Source of the DNA: Syngnathus acus
Taxonomy: Eukaryota; Chordata; Actinopteri; Syngnathiformes; Syngnathidae
NCBI RefSeq assembly: GCF_901709675.1
Contig: NC_051089.1
Location: 10,661,476-10,725,475 of the forward strand
Length of the DNA: 64,000 nucleotides
Reading direction: 5' to 3'
Shown piece after piece: positions 12,061-27,000 of the stretch. How positions within the stretch are numbered: position 1 is the first letter of the stretch; each line of letters begins with the position of its first letter. A program made the translations under genes and the position numbers. The notes beneath the pieces were generated by a model, which saw only the letters and a list, made by a program, of their open reading frames with translations, was not told where the DNA came from and did no database searches.

Positions 12061-15000
12061 GTGAGTAATGTAACGACCTTGTGTGGCCATGTTCATCCAT
12101 GAAATATGTGTAAAATTAAGGAAGGGAATGGCATTTTATTGTTGTTTGTGGAGCAAGGTCACGCCAGGACTCACATTTCACTTTCAGTACCCACAGTCTC
12201 TTAAGAAATATCGATCAGGTGAGTGGTTTTTTCGTCATTGGCCAAAACAAAACCCCTCTCCCATTGGACGTTAAGAACTGCGGTTTGTGGTTCAGAATGC
12301 TATGATTAATACATCAGGGAGGTCTGATAAAAGATTTGCATTGTGCATCATAATTGCTTTTGCATTGTGGTTGACTCAGTATGCGTCACACATTATTAGG
12401 TTTCCCGTCTCGCCATTATCTGAGTCCATTTGTCAGCTTCTCAAAAGTGTGGAGTCGTGCAGTCTGTTTTTTTTTGGGTCAGCAACAATTTTGATCATGT
12501 GCCATTCAATGGTGTTTTATTTGTGGTGCTAAGAACAGCAAATGTTTTGGAGTGTGCAACAATCTAACAGGAAAACGCACCATCCCTCAACTATAGCGAC
12601 ACATATACAGTATCGATTATGTTTTCCACTGGGGATCTTAAAAGTCGACACCCCCCCGCTCAAATGCCAGGTTTTTGTGATACCAAAAAATGAGACCAAA
12701 AGCAATATTTTTTTTACTTTTTTCTTACCATTTAATGTGACCTATAACATGAACAACTCAATCGGGAAAAAAAATTGAGAAGTAAAAATAAACGGCTGAG
12801 GTAATGTGGTTGCACAAGTGTGGACACCCTGGAGATATATCTGTGTACAGAATTAACTTGTGAAAAATGGGAGTTATTGCACACACTGCTACCTTCTTAA
12901 GTGCCTCTAATGATTCCCAAATAAATTTCAGATATGCAAGTAGGCTTTTCCTGCCTTTTTAGGTGAAGGGTTTGTATTAATTGTGAACAATCTTTATTTC
13001 TTGTAATCCATATGTGACAGCAACACTGCCACATGGGACATAAATAGAAGCATACCATGCAACTAATGGTTTGATAATATATGATTGAAATGTGTCTTAA
13101 GTCTTCTTGTTTCTTCTGAGACACATCCATGCTTTAAATTGCTGGTGCTTCTTTTTTCCTTGTCAGCATTTTCCAAAGACAAAGAGCTGTAGCGTATGCC
13201 TGCATTAGCCCTCTGTTGAATAGGCCTTCCAAAGTGGTCCGACGATATGGCCGTAATAACCATTTTCATTTCACAAGACTGCCGCTCTGGGCTCACCTTG
13301 CGCATCATCACGAAGCACAGAGCATCAAAATTGAATGTGTGGGGTATGAGTAATACTCCTGTTCAGTGTGATTTTATAGTTGAACTTATTCTTACAGAGC
13401 ACAGGTTTGTTGATGGTTGGGATCCTTTAATGAAAACATTTGACAATTATTAACCTTTAGAGTGACTAATGTGATATTATACAGTTTGTTTTTGACAGCA
13501 ACCATGTGTACTGGGACTATATTTTTAACTTGTGTGAAAATCTCTGAAATACTACCAATAATGCATTGGGATAACAACTTATTTAAAAAAAATAAAATAA
13601 AGGTTCTGGCAGGCAGCAGCTCATCCAGCCCCACGATTGGATGTGCTTTAAGCAACACTGCACCAGATATAATGATGTCGTCCATGTACAATACATCTTT
13701 GTTAGACTCTGACTGCATTGCTCTAAATCTTATGAAAGGATGCTGAATGCAGAAAGGTCACCAGTGACAAAGATGGCCAGAAGAGGCCAAGTCCATGCTG
13801 TGAGTGATCTTTTTCCAGGAATGACATTGTCCTTCAGACTCAAACAGCGTGTTGTTTACTTGCACTGTTTGAGACCAGCCTCTACTGGCCTCCAGGCTGA
13901 CAGTTCAGCTATGGTTTGGAAACGCAGAACTCACGGAGGCTGGCTTGTCAGCTATGTGCCGCTCATGCCTTCATACCAGCTGCGAGCATGACTGGCAGCT
14001 GAAGGATCCTCAGAGAGAAACTAGGCGGACAGCTACAGTCTTTGGCGGGAGCTTTAAAGTGGTGTCCTGGGTAAAATGAAAGGGGGAGATTTACCCGCGC
14101 TGTCTGTTGTCAATCACTGACTGCACTCTAATTAGGTAGACTGACACAAATGTTTATTTTATGTGAGATCTCGTGAGAGAAGGATGCCCTAAATCATGTC
14201 TCGCAACTCTTTTATAGTTGGGATGGGTATTTCCTTGTTCTCGCTTGAACGATTTTAATATCTCAGGTGAAGTAAATATTTTAGCAATGTTTGTGAATTC
14301 ATCAAAAGATGTGCATGGGAAATGTGGTCTTTATTAAGATAGTCTGTTTTGATTAATAATTCAAAAATATGATTTTCCAGTCTTTTGGATCTGTATAGGA
14401 TTAAACTGAGGGCTGTCTACTATTAGCTATAGAGGAGGGGGAGAATATGATATATGGATATGACAATATTTCTAAAAGGAATTGGATTAAGAAATTATGC
14501 AAGAGACAGCCGTTTTATTCCTCCTCGTTCTACAGTTTAATTTAATCTAAATGTAAATGCCATCATGGTCTCTCGCAAGTAATTCTGGAAATTGTGGATC
14601 ATTTTTCACTTTAATGCTCAAGGTTGGTCGTGGGTTGGACCTTTTCCACAGCTTTACTGCATTGAGAACCAAAGGACATCAGGTTTTAATCCATTTTCAA
14701 GCTGAAATTGAAAGATTGGTATGAGTTGTAACTTGCTGGCCAGATGCATCCTTGAGCAAGGCATGAATTAACTTCCAAACAGCTTAGGGACTTGTCACCT
14801 TTCCTCTTAAATGGCTCCCCATCCTGCACGGCTTTAGAATTTTTTTACTACAGAGCGATAACTCACAGAACATTATAGTAACAAAACACCAGTGAGTAGC
14901 AGACATTGTGCCAATGCAGCCTGCCCGAAGCAGAAGACCTAAGCAGCCATCATCACTAGTCTCAACTATTCCCTTGAAATGTTTACTAACAAATGAAAGC

Positions 15001-18000
15001 ATCAAAACACTGTGGAAGTGCAATAAAACACTAAAATTGGCATAAAGATCATAAACACTAGTTTGACAATATAAAGCACTGTTTGGGTTTGGATTCATGT
15101 GACACACAAATACAGTTTCAAATCAAGAAGTCTCTTGCTCAAGTAATATTACATTTCAAAATGAGCTCATAAGTTTGAACAAACAGACAGCGTATTATTC
15201 TGATGAGACAAATAAAAAAACGAATATTTTGCTTGCCTTATATAGCTACAAAATTGGGACAAGATATGAAAACAGCTCGACACAATTTCAAAATGAACAT
15301 AGCGGGTCCTTTAATACCTGTGCACAGTAATATTGTCAATCCAGACTAACCATAATGATCTTTGTAAAGGCACATTTTTAAAATACAGCATTACTAACAG
15401 AGAGTATCATAAGCTTGTGCAAGTTTAGCCAATGTTGTGACCATTGAGTGAAGACATTAAAGGCAACGTGACTGCAGCATTACGCACATGCTGAAGCCAC
15501 GGTGCTCTTCAACACACCTGCTGGGGGGGATTGAGTCGAGAGAATACCAAAGCCTAATCGTGGAATCCCCGTGGAGAAAATGCACAGTGTCTGCTTTGCA
15601 ACATTTCCTCTCAAACTTCATCTTCTGCCCAATGTCTGCGACACAGTCAAACAAGATTCATGCAGTGCTATCCTTCTGCTTGCTGTGTCAGTGGCTTGAA
15701 ACAAGGTCGCTGTGGGTGTTGGGAACATATGCAAACTTGGCTTTAGCTCTATTTATTCCTCAGATAAAGGTCAGTGGAGGTAAAGCAGGCCAGAATGGCA
15801 CAGGTGGTAGATGGGGATGTACAGATTATTTTCAGTTGATGAGGTCAATACTCAGTGGTAAAGTGGTCAAATACATTTTGTGCATTGACTACATTAGAAG
15901 TCCAAACATCTGTTTGTACTTGGAAAAGGGGCAGCTGGGCTCAGGCTGTCATCTCTCATCTGGAAAGTTGCAGCTTCAATTCCGGCAGCCTTGATTGCTG
16001 AGCCAATATTCAAGTGGCTCCTTGAAGGTTAACTGTACGCATTTTATGGTGTATATTTAATTCCCTTTAACAATGCATTGCTACAGGTATATCGGTAAAG
16101 CTCTGAGGAGAGTGTAGAGCATTTAAAGAAAAAATAGATATTACATTTTTTCCATTATACGCTGGATCTGCAAATTGCCTTTGGCTGTTCTTTGGCTTGC
16201 GTTACCAGAAGAGGAAAAATGGACGCGCTCCAAATTTCATGGACGGCTGCTTTGATTGCAGTGTTGTGCACAATGACCTACTTGACTTGGTCTGACGTTT
16301 TCCTGGACACTATGTTTAGAAGCCATCAACTGTGCACGTACCTCAAAGGCTTTTCTTTAAGTGAGTCAAAAGCTTGTCAAAGGTTAGTCATTTCTTTTCC
16401 TTTACTCATGCTTAGCTAAAACATTTCCCAATCTGTTAAAAGGACTTTGTGGTAGTAACAGGAGTACCGCTGGGGATTTGTAGCCTTATCTTGGCTCATC
16501 TCAGCTCTGCTCACTTCGGTTTGGGGTGGTTGCTTTTCCATCCACACACAGGAAATTGGGAGTACGTCGGTAAGAATAAGACATGCCAACAAATAACAAC
16601 AATGTAGGGGAGGTAAAACTTTAGCTAGCTAGAAGGCAGAGCAATTAAATTCTTTTTTGCAGTCATATCACACTTTAGTCTGGCTACTTGTTTCCAGGCA
16701 ATGTTTTGTGCGAGCAATCATTTGTGCCCCCAATTAAAATAGTCTAATCGTCAATTATCCTGAATATATTCTCTTTAAGACTGCTTCTATAAACACTCTA
16801 AACTACAAATTCAAGAAAATGGTTGTGTAGTATTTTACATAGCTGACTTTAGGGCTGTTATCTTCGGATCACTTCCCACTTAACGTGTCCAATGTAAGAT
16901 GAGATCCAACCCCTGCAGTGACGCAGAACAGGGTAAGCTTAAAAAATGGTTGGTTGGATGGAGGGGGAAGAAAACGCCACCACAGTTCCATCTGCTTGAT
17001 AAGGTCGGAGCAATGACCCGCAAGCCCTTGGTGCAAGAGTCGTTTATTTCAGCAGAGCAGCAGTGAACAAGATGTGCAAACTTTCTTTATTACAACCTCC
17101 TTTGAACAGCATCAGTAACTACAATTTAAGTTTCCCAATGCTCCTATGTTACAGGGGAAGGGGGGGGGGCATTTTTTTATGCAAGGAGGCCATGCTGTTA
17201 AAGCAGTGAGGCTTGGCTCATAACAAATGAGAATACAGTAGCATTAGCGTGTGCACAAAGCTGCCGTGTGAGTATTCATATACCAATGTTCTACTGTTAG
17301 AATGTTTTTTTCCCTTTGAAAGAGTGGATTATTTGGGGGGGGGGTTCCTTTCTCCCATTGTCACAGAACATCCTCTAAAACGCTTGGCAGTATGGTGAAC
17401 ACATCTTTGAAAATGACTGGCAGTGAATTAGTCTTTCATCAGATGAAAAGACGGATGTTCTTATATGAATTGTTAGTAAGCAGTGAGGCACGGTCTAACA
17501 CTACTACAAGTATTTTGGCAGATCACATGGTTTTTGTGAGAAACGCTATAATGTGAAAATAGAGTGGTGCAGCCGGTAAATGTACTGATAGCAGGCAGTG
17601 TGAGATGATGCATACAAGCAGCAAGTCGATGCCAATTATTTGCACTGCTCTGGGCAGCAGAGGAGGAGGAGCAGCCTTACCTTGCATGTGCTTTGATGTG
17701 AAGAGTTTTCATGGCTTTGCAGAGGAAATGTGAAATGATTGCAGTGGGAAATATTTGGGGTGGGGTTTTTTTTGAGAGAGAGGCTGGCAGTCTTGGTGTT
17801 GAAGGATGAGAGATTGGGTTCGGTGAGATGAAAGTAGAATGCTTCAGAAAGTATGAAATGGAAAATCAAATTTCTAAAGAAATATTCTTAATCACATGTG
17901 CATTGAAAAGTTCCCAGTTTGTTTCCTTTCTTGTCAAGAGGCCATTTAGAGGCCTTTCAGGGTTATGCAAAAGGTATACTTGAACTTTTGCAGAATAGTG

Positions 18001-21000
18001 CAAAATATTATTGGTTTTAAAAAGTATTCACATTTCTGTTCAAATGCAATCTTTTGGTATTATGAAAAATTAGACCAATAGAAATCTTTTCAAAACTTTT
18101 CTTGCTCCACTAATGTCGCTTAAAAGCCATTCAAATTTACTTTATTTGAACCTTTTCAGGAGGAAGAAAAACAAATAACTGAGATGATGTGGCTTTGTGT
18201 TCATCTTATTTATTATTAAGCAAACTCCAAATTGTGCTGTCATCATTTTTTGAGTATGGTCAAGTTGACGTTTTGACTTTGTGTCAGTCGTTCAGGTGAC
18301 ATACTTTAAGCCACGGCAGAGATCCAGTCGAACCTCCAATGTGTTCATAATTCAGAATTATTCCATTAACAATACAGAGATCCTTAGTATATTCAAATAT
18401 CCACAAATGCTTTGCCTCTCATAACAAGACCTCAGAGTTTCATATTTTCATGATGACTAAGGGACTCTGATGAGGATACCAACAGCACTTTATAGTCCTA
18501 GTGACCCAAATAAATAGTAAAACGTATGCAAAAGCATCCTTTGATGCTTGCTGAACTGAGGTCTTTCGTGTTATACTGCCATCTCATGGCTCGTCATTCC
18601 TGATGACAGTTTTAACTCTTTAGTTGTGTGGCATTAAAGAGAATTTTTTTCCCAAAGCATCTGCTGTATCTGCTGTCTAGATGCCCTCACTCTATTCCAA
18701 AAGAAATGCTCTGATGGATGCTATTCCATTAAATGATACGTCAGACTGATGATGTTTATCAGTAAAATACAGCCTACTTCAACCACTTCTCTACCTCAGG
18801 CCTCCAGTGATGAGTCATGGCATGACTGATGGGTGAACCCAAGCTTCTCCAGATTCCAGGGTGAATAAGGCAACACGATAAAGCACTTTTAGGTCTGTGA
18901 AGATAGGAAGTCGATTTCAAATAGGAGCTTATTTGACTGTAATGAGCTAAAACTTGAAAGCTGTGGCAGATGACAAAAGTGTAGTCTGTGCAAAGGCATG
19001 ACTAAAAATCACTGAGCGCTTTGCAAGGAATAAAAACTATGATTATACATGGTACAATGTGTTATTTTGATTTTAGGTTGAACGAATATAAAAAAAAATC
19101 TACTAATTGTGATTTTCTTTTTCCCCCAAAGTTACTATTGCGATTTGATAATTATTTATTCAAGGTTCTCTTATATGTATATTTGAACAAACACAACTAA
19201 TAGATAAATCTGTTTTACAATAAAAATAGCACATTAATTATACGTACCTTATAGTCCGAAAATTACGGTAGATGTTTTAATTTTAAAGGTTAAGCTTACA
19301 CGTAAATAAAGGCAAATGAGAAATTAATATGAAAGACCATTTATCTACTTCAATTAGTTCAACACTTTGAATTGTTGTCTTTTAATAATCAGTTGATGAA
19401 AGTTTTTCGCATTTCACAAGCTACAAAATAAGCTGAAATTGTATAATACGTTTTCTTATTGATCTCACTATAAGTCTAAGAAGATCCTCCTTTTGAATTA
19501 ATCTTTGCTGCCTTTAAATTATAGCTTGTGAATGATATTGATTTGATACATATAGCACTTTATTCCCTTGGAATCAGAAGAAATTGCGGATCTGGATTGA
19601 AAGTTTTTTGAATTAACCTTTGTCACCTGTAAAATTTATGTATGAACGTATTGATCGTGGTGTGGCTTTTCATTCCCTTGGAATCAGAAGTGATTTGAGA
19701 TTCTCGACTGCAAGCTTTATCACATTTTTGCTATAAACACAACAGATTACAAGCTGTCATGAGGAGATACGAAATGAAACCGTAATCTAAATAAAGTGTA
19801 GTCTGTGAGTGAGGTGTGCAACAGCAGCAGTCGTACCTGATTAGAAGACTGCACAATAATTCAAAGGATTTTACTACATGCAGCGCATGCGCACGTTTGA
19901 AAAAGATGAATAGTGTATTGCAATCAGGTGAAGTTAATCTAACGGCATCAAGCACTTACTCCACACAGGAAAAAATACAGAACAGACATCTGTCTTTGTT
20001 TCCCTCCAATTTGCCCTCCAATATACTGAACCATGCAGAACCTAACTCCAATTATGTTGTCACTCAATAGAGCACTTCTGCCAAGGCTGAACAATCATAA
20101 ACATGTGATTGTTTGAACAATATTGATGTTTATAGTTATATACAGTACAGATGTGAGTGTGAACAAACAGCAAGAAAAAGCAGCAGCAGTATTGTGTGAT
20201 GACTAGTATGACTCCACAGTATTGCATTATATGCAATTGGAATGAAAATATATTCATTAATTCATTAAATAATATGCTATGGTGCCTTGTGATGAGTTTA
20301 ATTGAATGAAAACATGAAACTCAAATCAACTTTCCTTCTTGAAATGAATAGAAATGCCATTCATTTGTTCCAAAATAAAAAAATGTATGTGAATTGTGTT
20401 TTTAATAAAGGAAATAGCACTCTATACTTTCGAAGGGCATACAATACACAATTAAACAAATATTTTGCAAAGAACCATTTTCTTCTTTTATCCAAAAGTT
20501 ATTGCGCTGCTCCTTCTGTTGTGTCGCCACCTACTGTATAATCCTGACATACGGATATTTGCGGATAAAATGGCTTTTCTGTAAGCAACAGTTAAATTAT
20601 TCATTCTTAGCAGAGGATATGTGCCAATCAATATTGTCATATTAACAGTCTACATGTGTTGCTCCACCATTAGTCTTCAAATACTATCTGTTGTTATAAA
20701 TCTGTTTGTGGCAATTTGCATTGTTCGTTAGCATTAAGCTAGAGACTTTACTAATGTTTTGTCATTTTAAATATACAGGGTGTATTTCTATATGACAGTA
20801 AACTTGAAAAAAAATGCTTTTATCTCAAAAGACTAAAAAGTTGGGTAAGTCATATCTCAAGGCACGAATACTTACATGAGTCGTGCACATGCAATGCAGC
20901 TACATCTGCTGGATTCAGCAAGATAATGCCCTACTTCACCGCAAAGCAAGTTGGAATATCCTAAATATTCTTCTCCATAGTAGTCCTTCACTAATGGTTG

Positions 21001-24000
21001 AGTGCAAAGTCATCAAACAGTCCCAAACCTCCTAGCAATCGTCATTAAGTCATAATATAGCATCATTAGTTTTTAATCAACATGGATTCTTGCCTCCCCC
21101 CTTTTTGAACACTTACCATCTGGGGAGCCTCCTCATGATAGTTGAGGCCGCAGAAGGCAAGAAGGGTGACAGAAAAAAAAAAGATTGCTTGTGAACAGTG
21201 GCGCTCACTGTGAAGAGGCTCCTCAGCTGCTCGCACACTTGAAAAGAGGCAAAAGCACCAGCAAATTGCAGCATAATGAATTGGGTTCCCTCTTATGCGC
21301 AGACAAAATAGCCTTTTCATTACAACAATAAAATGTCAAAGTATGGGAGTGGTGCATTGCAGTTAGTCTTTCAGGTTTTCTCTCATTCTGTATTTTTAGG
21401 TTTGAACATCAAGACTGCAGCAGCGACATAACTGCTTTTCTGTGACTCTTCCAGTATCTCCGTTGCAACCTATTGATGGCACGGCATTCTTCTTGTGTAT
21501 TTGTATTTTGCGCAATACCAGGTGTGGCAATGTGGCGGCAGTGTGGAGGTCCTTCCTTGCGCTCGCATCGCCCACATTGAACGAGCTCACAAACCGTACA
21601 CGGAGGACCTGACATCTCACGTGCGACGTAATGCCCTCAGAGTCGCAGAAGTCTGGATGGATGAGTTTAAGAGTCATGTTTACATGGCCTGGAATATTCC
21701 TCAGGAGGTGAGTGAGTGAGTGAGTTTTCACATCCCCAAGTGCAATAAGGCAACACTCCCTGCATATTCGTGGTTTGGCATTCACAAATTGGTCTATGAG
21801 TGAATTTTTGTTGTTGGGGAAACTCTTCACCCAAAAGCTCCTATCCAGTTTTTGTTATGTTCATATGGTGGCACCTTTCTGTCAAGAAATTTTGTTGAAG
21901 TGAGTGTCAATAATTTCATTTTTACATCAGTAAATATATTCCTACAAATATATTCTTACTAAACGTCATAAAACCAGGGTGTTTCTTTACATTCTCGTTC
22001 ATTATATTTTATTATATATCTGTGTTTTTTTTTTTCTTTATTATATACATGTAACAAAAATGGTGAGGTGGGGTTTGGTCGCTGTACTATATAGTAATGG
22101 CATTAAAATTAATTTCCATGGGGAATACTAATTTGCTCTTCAAGTAAATTGGGTTTAGCCATGAAACAAATTAAACTCCACTTTACTTACTTACCACTTT
22201 ACTTATCCATGCACATTGGTTCCACACTTGAAACATAATACATCCCTATTGACCTTACAAATTGAAACACTTGATAATTTCTTATACATGTTGATCTAAT
22301 CTACACTGAGGTGGTTTCCAGAGGATTCCTCAAGGTACAATTTAATTTCCGCTATTGGTTGCCAATTTCTAACCTTTTGGTAATATACTACGTGTCATGT
22401 GAAGACATTTTGTGATGATAATTGAACTGGAAATGTACGTTTCTCTCTGTGAGTCAAACTTCACAAACTTTTTTCTGTAATGCTCATTTCCAATAAATAT
22501 CATGACACAAACAACCACAGAGGAAATTTTTCAAACTGCAGAGAAAACTGTTCTAGCATAAAGAGGCAAACAGATCTACCTTTCTGCATGATCGTGTAGC
22601 TGAACAGGACAAGAAAAATTCAATCAGCTTCCTGTGATTGATTGTCTCTGACTTAAGTGGTTTTCACTGAACTGTATTTAGGTCTTACAGGGATAGGATT
22701 GTCTTCAGAGGGACTTAACAGATAAATGTTGTTCTTCTCGTGAACTGAATTTGATGAATAATTAGATGGGTGCACTATGTCTTTTTATGTTAATTGTATT
22801 ATCCCTTCGGGGCCTCTGTATATTCTGTTGAATAGATAAACATCTGCAGGCAATTTATTCAGTCAATAATGAGGCATTTAACTTAGGCTGTACTCACTAA
22901 GCATGAAATTTAGCCGCAGCCCAAAGAATTAAGCACGCAGGGCAAATGCCACTTTTGGTTTACCTCTGGGGGAATGAAAATCAACTGCATGAATCACTTC
23001 TAGATGTTTTCTGGCCACCAGAGAAGAACTGCAGTGGCACTGCGCTTTGAATCATTTCTGAATGAGACATAAAGACAAGCATCATGAGCATCGTGATGAA
23101 ATGAGATCGACCATAGTCTGAGCGCCTAATATTGCTGAGTCTGCAAATGTGATGTGGCATGGTTTCAATAGATGTTTTTCAAGTCTGAACAAGAAATGTA
23201 CATCTATAAGGTCCTTTTGCAATTGCAACAATGCAGTGATTTACACTCCTGTTAATTGTATCTAATCAATGTTATATTTTGTATGCACTTGTTGCGTGAA
23301 TCCAGGACTCGGGCATTGACATTGGCGACATCTCGGAAAGGAAGGCTCTGAGGAAGAGGCTGCAGTGTAAAACCTTCAGATGGTACCTGGTCAACATCTA
23401 CCCTGAGATGAGGATGTACAGCGAAACTGTTGCATATGGCGTAGTAAGCACTTCAGCAGCAGCATGTAATATTTCTGTAAACCAGGAAGTCACCTGCGAC
23501 ATAAGAACATAACCAACATGACCAATTCATTAGTGCTCCTAAAATCCTTTGCTGTTTTTTTTTTAAAAAAAAACATGAACACATGAGCCAAAAATAATGA
23601 CGCGCCCCCCCCAACAAAAATAGATTTTAAAACAGCTACTATGCAGCAAATAGAAATGTGCCAATTAATCAGTCCCATTTTTATTCTGGTTCACAAAGGT
23701 ACCAGGTGGTACCATGCTGCTCCCATTCATGCAGACGATGCAGATCCAATTCCCGGCAAGTGCCCCAATGCCCAGCTACTGCTGGTCTCAAAGCATCTGC
23801 CTAAAAAAAAAAAAAATCCATATGCTTTGGACCCTAATAAGAACCAAGAAGCTCCTTTTGATTACTGTTCACCGTTAATGGAGGTCAGCAGAGTGACATC
23901 CTCATTTAAACTGTAGATAATGCTAATCCAACTGGAGGACTTTGCAGCAGAATTATATCAGTCAGGAGAACACACACGGACGGCTGCCTAGGCAAATGCT

Positions 24001-27000
24001 GGCACTGTTTTTACTGGCCCAGGCTGGAATGTCCCTTTCCGCCCACATCTCATCTGAGATGCTCCCTAATGCACAATGACAGTCAGACTGCACTATTATG
24101 GCCCCCTGTTGTATGGGTGATTTGTCTTGTACAAACTGACAAATGGCAGCTGGAAACCAAGGAAGCAGGCCAGCCTTATTACATTAATTCATGTCTGTAG
24201 ACCTCATTATTCTGTGTTTGCGGCATGCATTTGATGTGCTACCCAGTGGCATTGGTTTCACGAGGCGCTACAGCGGCACGCAAAAATAAAACCAACAACA
24301 CATTTTCTGCATGCATTCATTTTTTAGTAGTCTTCAAACTTTCAAGGATTTTTTTTTTTATGTATTATTGTCCGTAGGTGTGATTGTGAATGGTTGTTTG
24401 TCTTTGTGTGCCCTGCAATTGGCTGGCGACCAGTTCAGGGCGTACCCTGCCTACCGCCCAAAGAATGCAGGGATAGGCTCCGGCGTTCTCTGGACCCTTG
24501 TGAGGATAAAGCGGTTCAGGAAATGGATGGATATTCAAATAAGATGCTGTCGAGAGTAATCCTCGCATCTCCAAAATCACGACCTTTCAAAAGAAAAAAA
24601 AACACCATCTTGCTTTAGTTACCAAACAGAGCGTCCTCATATTTAATTGCTATTTTAATACAATAAAATGATCTTTGTTACAATAGTAGAAATGTCACCA
24701 GCATCTGATGTCCACATTAAAGTTTCCACTCATGGCGATACCTTAACCAGTCAAACGCGTCACCTAAGCAAACAACTAGCGTTAAACTCTTTTTCAAATG
24801 ATCAAAAATCAAATAAAATGGTGAGCTGAGAAAGCAGCATACTTCCTGGTCAATGGGTTCAAATCATTGTACATGTATCCCAGGGACGGGATTCATGATT
24901 TTTGTTTCCCCTCCGGAGGCTAAAGATCGACTTGACTGATACACAGGACTGAGAAAATAATTTATGAATATGTTATAGGATATCAAATAAAATGCTGGAG
25001 GCGCTTTACTGCGCTGCACAGATTTCTGATGGGGCTCGCCCCGGTTTAGTGCCATCCCTGGTGTATCCTTGAGGGAGGCCCTGCAATTTATTTACACAGT
25101 CTCGTAGAGCCACAACTATTGAGACACACCTCAAATTCAATTAAAACCTTTGGGATCAAAATTTACATTATAACCAAATTTGGTTGCCACTCCAAGAGGT
25201 GCTTTGCAAAGTGCATAAAAATGACATTAAAAAAAAATAGACAAAATGTAAAATTGTGCAATGCAGTACATATCTAAACAATATAAATAAGAAAAAAATA
25301 TGTGTGAGCAAGGGTTTTACAAACTAGAAAATGTTGCACATGTTTAGTTATTGCACTAGAAGATTGTTGCACGTTGATATTATACAATATTGCACGTGTT
25401 TGTATTGCACTGGAAAATATTGCACGTTTGATCTTACACACAGTTATTTGACCCGGGATTTCAGAGGTCTATTCAGTACCATGAAGAAGCTATCCCTGAG
25501 CCTATTTATCCGGGTTTTGTGTGACCTATAGCGTAGACCTGAGGGTAATAGGTCAAACAGGTGTTTGCTGGGGTGGAATGCGTCTTTGACGATGCTGGCC
25601 GCTCTGCCAGTGACCTCTGACTATACAAATCGTCTGTGAAAATAGACTAAGATTCCCACAGACACACCAAAAACTTGTGGAAAGTTTTTAATTAGTAGAA
25701 TGCTGTTACACAATAGCTGTATTCAAGTGTATTGTTCCATCCTAAGCCGTTTTTGGAAATAGTCTGCCCGTCGATTGTGAGTCATGAATGGATGTTTTTA
25801 AAATTGCCATTGCAAATCAATGATTACTTTAAGGCTTCTACTGCCACTTGACATATTTTCCAAGTTCGTCTCCACAGGTATCGCAAAAAATAGCTTCTTT
25901 TTTTTTTTGCCAAACAAAACTTGAAAGGTTTACATTTAAGCTCTCGGAAAAGACCTAGCGCTGCCTGTGGCTTTACTGATTAGCACATAAAGTAAACGTC
26001 TACGGAGCCAGTGGGGAGTGGAATCGTCCCTGGCAGTGTTCCACCGCCGTGCACTCTCAAAGCAAGCAGCATTCCTGGAGCACCTTGTGGTGCGCCAATC
26101 AGGCAAAGCATGCTCTAATAACTTTTTGACAAGAGCAGAGGTAATGCTGCAAAATTTGCATTTTTATGAAGCGAAAATGGAGTCCATATTCCAAAATTAT
26201 GACATTTACTTTATTCATTTAGAGTATATCCTCTTGAATGTTCCAATTTTGTATTTTTGACTCTTTCATGTTTATATTTTTTACTTTGAATTTTTGGCTT
26301 CTCGACTCAATCGACTCATTTTACTGACTTAACTGACACCAGTCCTATTCGCTCATTTTGTGTTTTTCGGGTCTTACAGCTGAAAAACTCTCTGAAGAAT
26401 GATGTGTGTCTGGATCAAGGGCCTGAAAATGACAACGTTCCCATTATGTACCTCTGTCATGGAATGACACCACAGGTTTGAGCTCTTCTCTTATTTTACA
26501 GCCAGAGCTGCATTTCAAAGCATGTCGCTCGGCTGTTGCCTCACAAGTTTAAAACCTAATTGAACTGTTTGTTCAGCGTAGGTCAGCCGAAATAACAGCG
26601 ACTTTAAATGTCCTCAAATGTTAACACAGCTTTATTCGCATCTGTGTTTGCCAACCTCATCAAACTGCTATTGATCCCTTCATCCTTCTTTGGCTGAGCA
26701 GATTGTTTTCACCTTGCTGAGACACTTTTTGGGTCTTATATAGTCTGGCTTTCTATTTCACAAATGATACCCAATTAAGATATTGCATCATTATTTTTCT
26801 TTCTTCTAAATCTGTAATTATGATAGTGGGCTATGGACAATTTACTTTTGCTCAGGGCTCAATTATGTTGTGTAATTTACTTTTCAGCCACGGAGGCATG
26901 CAATAGTTAAAGCAAAATGTTGTCTAATCATTTTAGTGTCCCCTATGGAAAGCCGTTTGACTATTTATTCAATGTCCTTGCTGTCCATGTCCTTCTACTG

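Larger units (their letters stand above)
12061..21521 (+). other. galnt18: galnt18 intron, 9.5 kb
   Basis: The longest gap between exons in the window. It carries two related dispersed-repeat copies (about 12635-12960 and 18010-18240), an intronic 168-codon open frame at 15488-15994 with no recognisable homology, G-runs at 17159-17168 and 17335-17343, and a small remnant at 19247-19271 of a family ending in TATAGTCCGAAAATTACGG. No conserved exon was recognised. Confidence 0.65.
23444..26379 (+). other. galnt18: galnt18 intron, 2.9 kb, with dispersed-repeat fragments
   Basis: It holds a partial copy of the common fish repeat (24362-24534) and a composite repeat-like segment (about 24880-25620). 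Poly-A tracts lie near 23804-23816 and a T-run near 24351-24360. No exon was found. Confidence 0.65.

Noticed and set aside
15488-15994. 168-codon open frame inside a galnt18 intron
   Set aside because: Longest non-exonic frame, but the peptide has no recognisable domain and no splice partner. The end has a weak tRNA/SINE-like look (GCAGCTTCAATTCCGGCAGC). Treated as chance in repeat-derived DNA.
19247-19271. Remnant resembling the end of a fish element (TTATAGTCCGAAAATTACGG)
   Set aside because: Too short to list as an element; mentioned only in the intron description.
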